A stretch of 64,000 nt of DNA from DASXAI01 sp963728985 (lineage in GTDB: Bacteria; Actinomycetota; Acidimicrobiia; Acidimicrobiales; Ilumatobacteraceae): NCBI GenBank assembly GCA_963728985.1, contig CAVSME010000005.1:434001-498000 (forward strand), written 5' to 3'. Positions 16,213-24,532 of the stretch are shown piece by piece; the first letter of the stretch is position 1; each line of letters starts with the position of its first letter. A model generated the notes under the pieces. That model was not told where the DNA came from and ran no database searches. It saw only the letters and a program-made list of their open reading frames with translations. The position numbers were made by a program, and so were the translations under genes.

Positions 16213-17628
16213 TCAGGCGCTGATCGGCGGCCGCCTATTCGCCCACGGCTGGGCCGCTTCCAGCTGGGCGGCCACCCGCACGAGGAGGTCCTCCCGCCAC
16301 GGCGGGGCCACCAGCTGGACGCCGATGGGCAGGCCATCGTCGTTCCAGTGCATCGGCAGGGAGATGGCGGGTTGGCCGGTGATGTCCCAGGGGATCGTGA
16401 AGCGGCCGCGCGGATCGTCGCGGTGGTCCACGGCCGTCAGGAGCGGCGGGGGGACCTCGAACGTGGGCGTGAGCAGCAGGTCGAAGTCCCCCTCGGGCGC
16501 CCACCACGACGCCAGGCGCCGATGCCACGCCTGCAGCTGCTCGGCGGCGGTCAGGAACTGGCGGCCGTCCACCGCGTTGGCGCGCTGGTAGTGCCCCCAG
16601 TTGCGGGCCTCGACGTCGGCTTCGGTGATGGGAACGCCGACGCGTGCCGACCACCGGTCGAGCTCCCGGCCGATGACCACGGCGAAGTAGCGCATCAAGG
16701 CGTCGTCGAGGTCGTCGTCCAGCGCCGGCGGGCCGGACTCGGCGACGTCGTGCCCCAACCCGTCGAGGAGGGCGGCCGTGAGGGTCACGGCGGCGACGCA
16801 ATCGGCGTGCACGTCGTCGTCGGACTCGGGGATGCGGGTGCGGAAGCCGATCCGGAGCCGGCCCGGGTCGGCGCCGGCCTCCTCGCGCCACGGCCGCGAC
16901 GGCGGCGGCGCCGTGTAGGGATCCCCCGACCGGGATGCCGCGGTGCAGTCGAGCACGGTGGCGGTGTCGCGCACCGAACGGGTCAGGACGTGCTCGTGGG
17001 TGAGCATGCCCCAGTACTCGCCGAAGGCGGGGCCGAGCGAGGTGCGGGCCCGCGACGGCTTCAGCCCCACGAGGCCGCACATCGACGACGGCACCCGGAT
17101 CGAGCCGCCCATGTCGTTGCCGTGGGCGACCGCCACCATGCCGGCCGCGACCGCCGCCGCCGAGCCGCCCGAGGACCCGCCGGTGGAGCGATCGAGGGCC
17201 CACGGGTTGTGCGTGGCGCCGTAGGCATCGGGCGCGCACGTGAAGGCGGAGGCCAGCTCGGGCGTGTTGGTCTTGCCCACGATGACGAAGCCGGCGGCGC
17301 GGAAGCGCTCGATGAGGTAGCTGTCGCGCTCCTCGGTCCAGCCGCGGTCTTTCAGGAAGCGCATGCCGCAGTGGTACGGATCGCCGGCGGTGTGGGCGAC
17401 GGCGTCCTTCACGAGCAGCGGGACGCCGCGGAACGGACCGTCGGGTAACGGCGCGGCCGCGGCCGCCCGGGCCTTCTCGAACAGCGGATGGATGACGGCG
17501 TTCAGCTGCGGGTCGATGCGCTCGATGCGCTCGATGGCGGCGTCGACGAGCTCGGCCGGCGATGCGTCGCCGGCGCGCACCAGCTCCGCCTGCGCGGTGG
17601 CATCGATCCAGGCGTCGGCCGGGCCCAC
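16213..17628 (-). CDS. Amidase (amidase-signature family)
   Basis: A 471-residue serine hydrolase of the amidase-signature family. The Ser-cisSer-Lys triad is present: Lys in PLLVKDAVAHTAG (~residue 73) and the serines in STGGSSGGSAAAVAAG (~148-163), followed by GNDMGGSIRVPSSMCGLVGLKP. It resembles 6-aminohexanoate-cyclic-dimer hydrolase and other carboxamide hydrolases rather than GatA, because no gatB or gatC is adjacent and GatA-specific blocks are missing. Substrate unknown. It follows citrate synthase by 10 bp and probably shares its transcript. Confidence 0.88.
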   Translation of the reverse strand: MGPADAWIDATAQAELVRAGDASPAELVDAAIERIERIDPQLNAVIHPLFEKARAAAAAPLPDGPFRGVPLLVKDAVAHTAGDPYHCGMRFLKDRGWTEERDSYLIERFRAAGFVIVGKTNTPELASAFTCAPDAYGATHNPWALDRSTGGSSGGSAAAVAAGMVAVAHGNDMGGSIRVPSSMCGLVGLKPSRARTSLGPAFGEYWGMLTHEHVLTRSVRDTATVLDCTAASRSGDPYTAPPPSRPWREEAGADPGRLRIGFRTRIPESDDDVHADCVAAVTLTAALLDGLGHDVAESGPPALDDDLDDALMRYFAVVIGRELDRWSARVGVPITEADVEARNWGHYQRANAVDGRQFLTAAEQLQAWHRRLASWWAPEGDFDLLLTPTFEVPPPLLTAVDHRDDPRGRFTIPWDITGQPAISLPMHWNDDGLPIGVQLVAPPWREDLLVRVAAQLEAAQPWANRRPPISA

Positions 17629-17638
17629 GCCGCTGCGG

Positions 17639-18910
<1,272 letters not shown>

Positions 18911-18979
18911 CGGTCATGTCCTTCCGTTCGGCGCAGTTGGGGAGGATAGCCACGCAGGAGAACCGCCAGCACCTCCGGG

Positions 18980-19052
18980 CTCTGCGGCGCCAGGGGCAGT
19001 GCCTCGCGGGATTGTTCGAGCGCAGCGAGTCGGCGCCGAGGAGGCGCCCGAA
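18980..19052 (+). repeat. Intergenic repeat family, copy C
   Basis: The 5' hairpin is degenerate (CTGCGGCGCCAGGGGCAG), but GGGATTGTTCGAG, CGAGCGCAGCGAGTCGGCG and the GGCGCCGAGGAGGCGCC tail hairpin are all present. It lies 13 bp from the stop codon of the carboxylase subunit gene, between it and citrate synthase. Confidence 0.75.
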
Positions 19053-19064
19053 GACACGTCCGCA

Positions 19065-20405
19065 TCAGAGGGGCGAGTTGTCGTGCTTGCGGGGCTGGAG
19101 CCGTTCGCGCTTCGACTCCAGCGTGGTCAGGGCGCGGGCCACTTCGGCCCGGGTCTCGGCAGGATCGATGACGGCGTCGACGTAGCCGCGGTCGGCGGCG
19201 ACGTACGGGTTGAGCAGCCGGTCGCGGTAGTCCTCCTCGAACACCTTGACCTCGTCGGCCGAGGCCCGGCGCATCAGGATGGCCGATGCCTGGCCCGCGC
19301 CCATGACGGCGAGCTCGGCCCCCGGCCACGCCAGGCAGATGTCGTTGCCCATCCGCTTGGAGTCCATGACGATGTAGGCGCCGCCGTAGCTCTTGCGCAG
19401 CACGACGCCGACGCGCGGCACCGTCGCCCGCCCGTAGGCGAAGACCAGCTGGGCGCCGTGGCGGATCATGCCCCGCCACTCCAGGTCCTTGCCCGGGTAG
19501 AAGCCGGGCGTGTCGACCAGCGTGACGATGGGGATGTTGAAGGCGTCGCAGAACCCGACGAACCGGGCGCCCTTCTGGCTGGCCGGGATGTCCAGGGTGC
19601 CGGCCAGGGCCAAGGGTTGGTTGCCGAGGATGCCGACCGGGCGACCGCCGATCGTGGCCAGCGCCGTCACCAGGTTGGGCGCCCAGCGGTCGCGCAGCTC
19701 GAGCAGCTCGTCGTCGTCGACGATGGCGCGCATGACGGCGCGGATGTCGTAGCTGCCGGTGGTGGCTTCGGGAAGGAGGGTGTGGAGCTCGGGCGCGGAT
19801 CGCTCGACCGGGTCGGCGCTCGGCCGCTCGGGGGCCAGCTCGTCGTTGTGGGACGGCAGGTACGACAGGAGGTCGGCCAGTGCCGCCGTCGCCGCGTCGC
19901 GATCGGGGACCACGAGCGAGGCCGCCCCGCTGAAGCGGGCGTGGGCGGCGGACCCCCCGAGCTCCTCGGCGTCGACCACCACGCCGGTGAACTCGGCCAC
20001 CATGGTCGGGCCGCTCACGAAGGCGTAGGCGTCGGTGGTCATGATCACCTGGTCGGCGAGGCCGAGCAGGAGCGCCGGACCCGACACGGCGGGACCGGTC
20101 ACGGTGAAGATGACGGGCACCACGCCCGAGCAGTCGGCGATGGCCCGCGCCGCCCGGCCCCAGCCGTGGAGGGCGGCCATGCCCTCGAGGATGTCGGCGC
20201 CCGACGAGCCGATGTAGCCCACGAGCGGCATCCGCTCGGTCCGTGCCGTCACGGCGGCGGCGGCCAGCGTCTCCGACGCGGCCGACGACAGGGCGCCGCG
20301 GCGGACGTCGGCATCGATGTCGACCATGACGACGGGACGGTCCCCGACGACGGTGACCTGAGCACTGACGGCGCCCGGGGCTCGGGCGCGCAGGGCGAGG
20401 CTCAC
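19065..20405 (-). CDS. Acyl-CoA carboxylase beta (carboxyltransferase) subunit
   Basis: A 446-residue carboxyltransferase with two crotonase-fold halves, moving carboxyl from biotin to an acyl-CoA. Seen are the N-terminal half with LVGYIGSSGADILEG and VTGPAVSGPALLLG, and the C-terminal half with PVGILGNQPLALAGTLD, PIVTLVDTPGFYPG and RKSYGGAYIVMDSK. These are the AccD/PccB family marks. It is shorter than usual (510-540), with the missing part at the N-terminus. No biotin carboxylase is nearby, so its partner and acyl preference are unknown. The GTG start at 20405 is preceded 6 nt upstream by CATAGT, a weak leaderless -10 candidate. Confidence 0.85.
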   Translation of the reverse strand: MSLALRARAPGAVSAQVTVVGDRPVVMVDIDADVRRGALSSAASETLAAAAVTARTERMPLVGYIGSSGADILEGMAALHGWGRAARAIADCSGVVPVIFTVTGPAVSGPALLLGLADQVIMTTDAYAFVSGPTMVAEFTGVVVDAEELGGSAAHARFSGAASLVVPDRDAATAALADLLSYLPSHNDELAPERPSADPVERSAPELHTLLPEATTGSYDIRAVMRAIVDDDELLELRDRWAPNLVTALATIGGRPVGILGNQPLALAGTLDIPASQKGARFVGFCDAFNIPIVTLVDTPGFYPGKDLEWRGMIRHGAQLVFAYGRATVPRVGVVLRKSYGGAYIVMDSKRMGNDICLAWPGAELAVMGAGQASAILMRRASADEVKVFEEDYRDRLLNPYVAADRGYVDAVIDPAETRAEVARALTTLESKRERLQPRKHDNSPL

Positions 20406-20412
20406 GAGCCCA

Positions 20413-21342
20413 CTATGGCAGCTCGGTCCCGGCCACCAGCACGTGCACCCCGCGCTGGCGGGGGCCCTTCAGCCGGACCACGTCGAGGAGCACGTCGACC
20501 ACGGCGCGCGCCGGAGCCGACGGCACCGCCCGCCGCCGCCGGGCCAGCCCGACCTGGCGGGGCGGCAGGCCCCGCACCGGGATCCGCACGAAGTCGCCCT
20601 TGATCCAGCCCGGCACCGCCGTGGCCGGCACGATGGTGGCGCCGAAGCCCTCGAAAGCCAGCGACGTCATCAGACGGACGCCGTCGATCTCGGCCAGCGG
20701 ATCGAGGTGGACGCCGGCCCGGGCCGCCTCGGCTTCGATGTCGGCCCGCAGCGCGGTGCCCGGCGCCGGGAGCAGGAGGCGATGGTCGGCCAGTTCGGCC
20801 AGGGTCACCTCCATCGAGCCCGCGAGCGCATGGTTGGAGCTCACCACGAGGTACATGTCCTCGGAGAAGAGGGGCTCGACGGTGAGATCGGGATCCTCGA
20901 CGGGCAGGTTCACGACGGCGGCGTCGACGAGGCCGGCGGTGAGCTGGGGGAGCAGGGCGGTGGTAGGGGACTCCACCACGATGGCCCGCACCCGCGGGTG
21001 GGCCACCCGCAGCGCGGTGAGGACCTGTGGCACCAGCCAGCGGGCGGTGGTGCCGATGACACCGAGGCGGGCGTCGCCGGCCACCTCCTTGCCACGCGAG
21101 GCGAGGTCGGCGTAGATGGCGTCGAGCTCGTTCTGCACGGCCCGGGCTCGGGCCACCACCACCTCGCCCTCCTCGGTGAGGCAGCCGCGGGAGCGGTCGA
21201 CCAGGGTGACGCCCAGCTCCCGCTCCAGCCGGGCCACGTGGGCAGAGACGTTCGATTGCACCGTGAACAGGGCTTTGGCCGCCGCCGAGAAGGACCCGTG
21301 GTCGGCGATGGCGGCGAGGGCGGCGAGCTGTCGGAAGTCCAT
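20413..21342 (-). CDS. LysR-family transcriptional regulator
   Basis: A 309-residue LysR-type regulator. The N-terminal winged helix (MDFRQLAALAAIADHGSFSA through VSAHVARLERELGVTLV) is followed by a long linker helix and a type 2 periplasmic-binding-like effector domain from ~92. The ATG at 21342 gives the canonical LysR N-terminus; the frame is open upstream but the added residues do not look like this family. It is divergent from the 6C RNA promoter, across a region with an imperfect palindrome. A TACGAT hexamer at 21354-21359 on its strand could be its -10. The ligand is unknown; it ends 7 bp before the carboxylase gene, which it might control. Confidence 0.9.
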   Translation of the reverse strand: MDFRQLAALAAIADHGSFSAAAKALFTVQSNVSAHVARLERELGVTLVDRSRGCLTEEGEVVVARARAVQNELDAIYADLASRGKEVAGDARLGVIGTTARWLVPQVLTALRVAHPRVRAIVVESPTTALLPQLTAGLVDAAVVNLPVEDPDLTVEPLFSEDMYLVVSSNHALAGSMEVTLAELADHRLLLPAPGTALRADIEAEAARAGVHLDPLAEIDGVRLMTSLAFEGFGATIVPATAVPGWIKGDFVRIPVRGLPPRQVGLARRRRAVPSAPARAVVDVLLDVVRLKGPRQRGVHVLVAGTELP

Positions 21343-21377
21343 CGTCAGGAGCGATCGTAGCCATCGGTCACACCTGC

Positions 21378-21410
21378 TTGAAAGATGCATTCTCCTCGTG
21401 CATACTTTCA
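21378..21410 (+). promoter_or_regulatory. Promoter of the 6C RNA overlapping an inverted repeat
   Basis: TTGAAA (21378-21383), a 17-bp spacer and CATACT (21401-21406) form a good primary-sigma promoter on the + strand (5/6 and 4/6 matches). The same bases hold an imperfect inverted repeat, TGAAAGATGCA (21379-21389) and TGCATACTTTCA (21399-21410), a possible operator. This is one of the few AT-richer spots in the window. Confidence 0.65.
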
Positions 21411-21412
21411 CG

Positions 21413-21533
21413 AAGAGATCGACGCGGAAACACCCCCCAATGTTCCGCATCGGTGAGAGCCGAGATACGAGTCCCCCACTCGTCGGCTCCAGGTTGAGAG
21501 GCCCCGCTTCCCCCAAGGCGGGGCCTTTCCCGT
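21413..21533 (+). ncRNA. 6C RNA (actinobacterial small RNA)
   Basis: Starting just after the -10 at 21401, the ~120-nt transcript folds into three hairpins. Hairpin 1 (21424-21448) is GCGGAA...TTCCGC with a CCCCCC loop. Hairpin 2 (21457-21489) is GAGCCG / CGGCTC plus ACGAGT / ACTCGT with a CCCCC loop. The third is the terminator. C-rich loops in two successive stems, with ACACCCCCCAATGTTCC in the first, are the hallmark of the 6C RNA family (known in Mycobacterium tuberculosis as B11). As I recall, in mycobacteria that RNA also lies beside a HAD-like hydrolase gene, as here. 6C RNAs are linked to stress and growth control through C-rich loops pairing with mRNAs. No open reading frame of note is inside. 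Confidence 0.85.
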
Positions 21534-21536
21534 TTT
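21499..21536 (+). terminator. Rho-independent terminator of the 6C RNA
   Basis: A perfect 9-bp stem AGGCCCCGC / GCGGGGCCT (21499-21507 and 21518-21526) with a TTCCCCC-containing loop is followed by TTTCCCGTTTT. It lies between divergent protein genes, where a terminator makes sense only for a separate small RNA. Confidence 0.85.
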
Positions 21537-21541
21537 CGGTC

Positions 21542-21547
21542 TACCGT
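21542..21547 (+). promoter_or_regulatory. Probable -10 element, leaderless HAD/acyltransferase gene
   Basis: TACCGT ends 7 nt before the ATG at 21555 and begins just downstream of the 6C terminator, so the gene seems to have its own promoter independent of the small RNA. Confidence 0.45.
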
Positions 21548-21554
21548 GCCGGCG

Positions 21555-22976
21555 ATGGCCGAAGCGGCGAGGACCACGGCGGCGGCCTTCTTCGACCTGG
21601 ACCGCACGCTGCTGGCCGGGGCCAGCGGCCCGGTCCTGGCCGATGCCATGCGCCGCGCCGGCCTCGGGGGACGGGCCCTGCCCGGCGAGCGCCTGCTGTA
21701 CGGCTTCTTCAACACCGTGGGCGAGACGCTGCCCGGGATGGCGCTGGCCCGCCAGGCGGCCACCCTGGCCCGGGGTCGCTCGCAGGCGGCGGTGCAGGCG
21801 GCCGCCGCCGACGCCGCCCAGCCGTTGCGGGACCGAGTCCAGCCCTTCGCCGCCGGCCTGTTCGCCGAGCACCGCGATGCCGGCCGGGCGCTGGTCCTCG
21901 CCACCACCACGCCCTACGACCTGGTCAAGCCGCTGGCCGACATCCTCGGGTTCGACGGCGTGGTGGCCACCCGGTACCGCGTGCGTCCCGACGGCACCTA
22001 CGACGGTTCGCTCGACGGGCCGTTCGTCTGGTCGTCGGGCAAGCTCGCCGCCGTTCGCCAGTGGGCCGACGACCACGGCGTCGACCTGGGCGAGAGCTGG
22101 TTCTACTCCGACAGCGTCTACGACACGCCGTTGCTGTCGGCCGTGGGCCACGCCGTGGTGGTCAACCCGGATCCCCGCATGGTCGTGGTCGCGGTGGCCC
22201 GGCGCTGGCCTATCCTCCACCTCGACGTGCCTCCCGGCGTTCCGAAGTTGCCGTTGCTCGGCATCGAGCCGCAGAAGCTGGCGATGGCCTTCGCCCGGCC
22301 GGAGTTCGTCCGCTACGCCCACTTCGACATCGCCGGGACCGAGAACATCCCCAAGTCGGGTCCCGCCATCGTGGTGGCCAACCACCGCTCGTACTTCGAT
22401 CCGATGGCGGTCGGGCTGGCGCTGGCCCGCTCCGGCCGCACGGCCCGCTTCCTCGGCAAGAAGGAGGTGTTCGACGCGCCGGTCATCGGCCAGCTGGCCC
22501 GGGCCTTCGGGGGCATCCGGGTCGACCGGGGGACGGGCTCCGACGAGCCGCTCAAGGAGGCGGGCGCCGCTCTTGCCGCCGGCGAGCTGGTGGCGATCAT
22601 GCCTCAGGGCACCATTCCGCGGGGGCGGGCGTTCTTCGACCCGGTGCTGAAGGGCCGCTGGGGTGCGGCCCGCCTCGCCCAGATGACGGCGGCGCCGGTC
22701 ATCCCTCTCGGCCTGTGGGGCACGGAGCGGGTGTGGCCCCGGTCGGCCCGCCTGCCCGACCTCACCAACGTGTGGAACCCGCCCGAGGTGCGGGTGCGGG
22801 TGGGGCCGCCGGTCGATCTCGGCTACGACGACCTGGACGCGGACACCGCCGCCATCATGGACGCCATCGTGGCGCTCCTGCCCGCCGAGGCCCGTGAGGT
22901 GCGCGAGCCCACGGAGGAGGAGCTGGCCCGGGCCCGCCCGCCCGGCTGGAAAGAGCCCGGCGAGCCTGGGGGTTGA
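21555..22976 (+). CDS. HAD-IB phosphatase / 1-acylglycerol-3-phosphate acyltransferase fusion
   Basis: A 473-residue two-domain protein. Residues ~5-225 are a HAD-IB phosphatase: motif I AAFFDLDRTLL, motif II LATTTPYD, motif IV WFYSDSVYDTPLLSAVG. Residues ~250-440 are a PlsC-type acyltransferase with the HX4D motif in NHRSYFD, FLGKKEVFDAPVIGQ and IMPQGTIPRG. Similar fusions in actinobacteria (for example the mycobacterial PlsC protein) are placed in phosphatidic-acid synthesis, the HAD half acting on a phosphorylated intermediate. No membrane helix stands out. GTG at 21546 is an alternative start, but it lies inside the likely -10 hexamer. Confidence 0.88.
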   Translation: MAEAARTTAAAFFDLDRTLLAGASGPVLADAMRRAGLGGRALPGERLLYGFFNTVGETLPGMALARQAATLARGRSQAAVQAAAADAAQPLRDRVQPFAAGLFAEHRDAGRALVLATTTPYDLVKPLADILGFDGVVATRYRVRPDGTYDGSLDGPFVWSSGKLAAVRQWADDHGVDLGESWFYSDSVYDTPLLSAVGHAVVVNPDPRMVVVAVARRWPILHLDVPPGVPKLPLLGIEPQKLAMAFARPEFVRYAHFDIAGTENIPKSGPAIVVANHRSYFDPMAVGLALARSGRTARFLGKKEVFDAPVIGQLARAFGGIRVDRGTGSDEPLKEAGAALAAGELVAIMPQGTIPRGRAFFDPVLKGRWGAARLAQMTAAPVIPLGLWGTERVWPRSARLPDLTNVWNPPEVRVRVGPPVDLGYDDLDADTAAIMDAIVALLPAEAREVREPTEEELARARPPGWKEPGEPGG

Positions 22977-22982
22977 GTGTGT

Positions 22983-23340
22983 CGCCGCAGTGCGGCGGCG
23001 GGGCTGGGGCCGCGGCATTGGTCGAGCACCGCGAGTCGGCGGCCGGAGGCCGTGGGCGCCGCCGCAGTGCGGCGGCGGGGCTGGGGCCGCGGCGTTTCGA
23101 GCACAGCGAGTCGCCGTGGGCGCCGCCGCAGTGCGGCGGCGGGGCTGGGGCCGCGGCATTGTTCGAGCACAGCGAGTCGGCGCCGAAGAGGCGCCGCTAG
23201 GACGCGGCGAAGGGGCTGGGGCCGCGGCATTGTTCGAGCACAGCGAGTCGGCGCCGAAGAGGCGCCGCCGGAGTGCGGCGGCGGGGCTGGGGCCGCGGCA
23301 TTGTTCGAGCACAGCGAGTCGGCGCCGAAGAGGCGCCGCT
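22983..23340 (+). repeat. Five-copy array of the intergenic repeat family
   Basis: This 360-bp gap between convergent genes is filled by five tandem head-to-tail copies starting near 22983, 23058, 23120, 23201 and 23268. The full unit is CGCCGCAGTGCGGCGGCG, GGGCTGGGGCCGCGGC, ATTGTTCGAGCACAGCGAGT, then a GGCGCCGAAGAGGCGCC hairpin. Copies 3-5 are 71-72 bp apart and nearly identical; copies 1 and 2 are more diverged. Copy 4 begins with a 23-bp stretch (23191-23213) identical to the end of the neighbouring protease gene and its stop codon (23333-23355), showing growth by duplication that included coding DNA. Spacing and lack of unrelated spacers exclude CRISPR. Confidence 0.9.
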
Positions 23341-24461
23341 AGGACGCGGCGAAGGCGGGGCTCTGGTCCAGCCGGCGGTCGACCGCCTCGGGGGTGACGA
23401 GGCCGATCAGCTGGTCGCCGGCCCACACGGTGAGCAGCGGGTGCAGGGGATGCAGACGGGTGAGGGCCCGCACGATGGGCTCCTCCGCGGTGGCCCGGCC
23501 GAAGCGCTCGACCGGGATGGCCACCGACGCCAGCGCCGTCGTGGCCAGGTCGCCCTCGCGCACCCGCCACAGCTGGCGCTCGGTGACGAGGCCGGCCACC
23601 GTGCCGTCGAGCGCGCTCCACGGCCACGACCCGCACATCGCCCATTCGGGCCCGCTCCCACAGCATCGTGGCGGCGTCGGTCGAACCACTGGCGCGGGCG
23701 ATGCCGAACCAGGCGACGTCGCCGACGGTCACGTCGGCCAGCGCCGCCCGGGCCCGGGCCGACACGGCCTCCTGGCGGGCGGCGGTCAGCAGGAACCAGC
23801 CGAGCAGCACGGTGATGATCGAGTTGCCGCCCCGGAGGAACGTGATGGCGCCCCAGGCGATCAGCAGCCACGCCAGGAACTGGCCGGCCTGGGACGCCCG
23901 GTCGGCGGCCCGGACGCGGTCGCCGGTGTGGCGCCAGACGAGGGCGGCCAGGATGCGCCCGCCGTCGAGCGGCGCCGCCGGCAGCAGGTTGAACACGGCC
24001 AGCACCCCGTTCACGACGGCGAGCCAGCCGATCGAGGCCGTGGCCAGACCCGGCGCGCCCGCGGCGTTGAGGGCCAGGGCGGCGACGCCGCACAGGGCGG
24101 TGAGGGCCACGCTGACCATCGGGCCGGCGGCGGCGATGCGCCACTCGGCGCGGGGCGTGGGCGCCTCGTCGCTGAGGCGGGCCACGCCACCGAGGATCCA
24201 CAAGTCGATGCCCTCGACGCCGACGCCGTATCGGCGGGCGGCGACGGCGTGGCCGATCTCGTGGGCCAGGACGGTGGCGAAGAAGGCGGCGGTGGTGACC
24301 GCACCGACGGTCCAGTACACCCACGAGTCGTGTCCGGGATGGGCCACCGGGAGGTTGTTGGTGGCCATCGTGAGCGTGAGGAGCAGCCCGATGCCGAGCA
24401 GGCTCCAGTGCACGCCGACCGGCACTCCGAGGATCCTTCCGATCCTGAACGTGCCGGCCAT
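23339..24461 (-). pseudogene. Site-2 protease (M50) with CBS region, broken by a +1 frameshift near 23612
   Basis: Membrane zinc metalloprotease of the Rip/SpoIVFB-like group with C-terminal CBS domains. Intact up to ~residue 280: several membrane helices, the zinc site HEIGHAVAARR at 67-71, and the NLLPAAPLDGGR motif supplying the third ligand. The first CBS strand DVRVVAVE then loses frame. LDGTVAGLVTERQLWRVREG to SPAFAAS and TAG at 23339 continue in the adjacent frame. Removing one base around 23605-23625 gives 373 residues; the span is 3n+1. All catalytic residues precede the break. Substrates of such proteases are usually anti-sigma factors or pro-sigma factors; none is adjacent. It could be a sequence error rather than decay. 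Confidence 0.85.
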
Positions 24462-24532
24462 GGCTGGAGGCTATCGAGCCGAACTGGGAAGCGTCGGCGC
24501 GACCTGCGCGCACTGACGCCCCGGTTCGAGGT

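Noticed and set aside
15524..17448. Long plus-strand frames opposite the PhzF-like and amidase genes
   Set aside because: They lack any conserved motif and are antisense to two well-supported genes.
21450..21492. Possible tRNA 3' half, because of a GAGTCCCCCACTC segment resembling a T-arm
   Set aside because: There is no D-arm or anticodon arm, and the stretch is better explained as the second C-loop hairpin of the 6C RNA.
22983..23340. Possible CRISPR array
   Set aside because: Units are contiguous with no unique spacers, internal hairpins belong to a family found singly elsewhere, and no cas gene is present.
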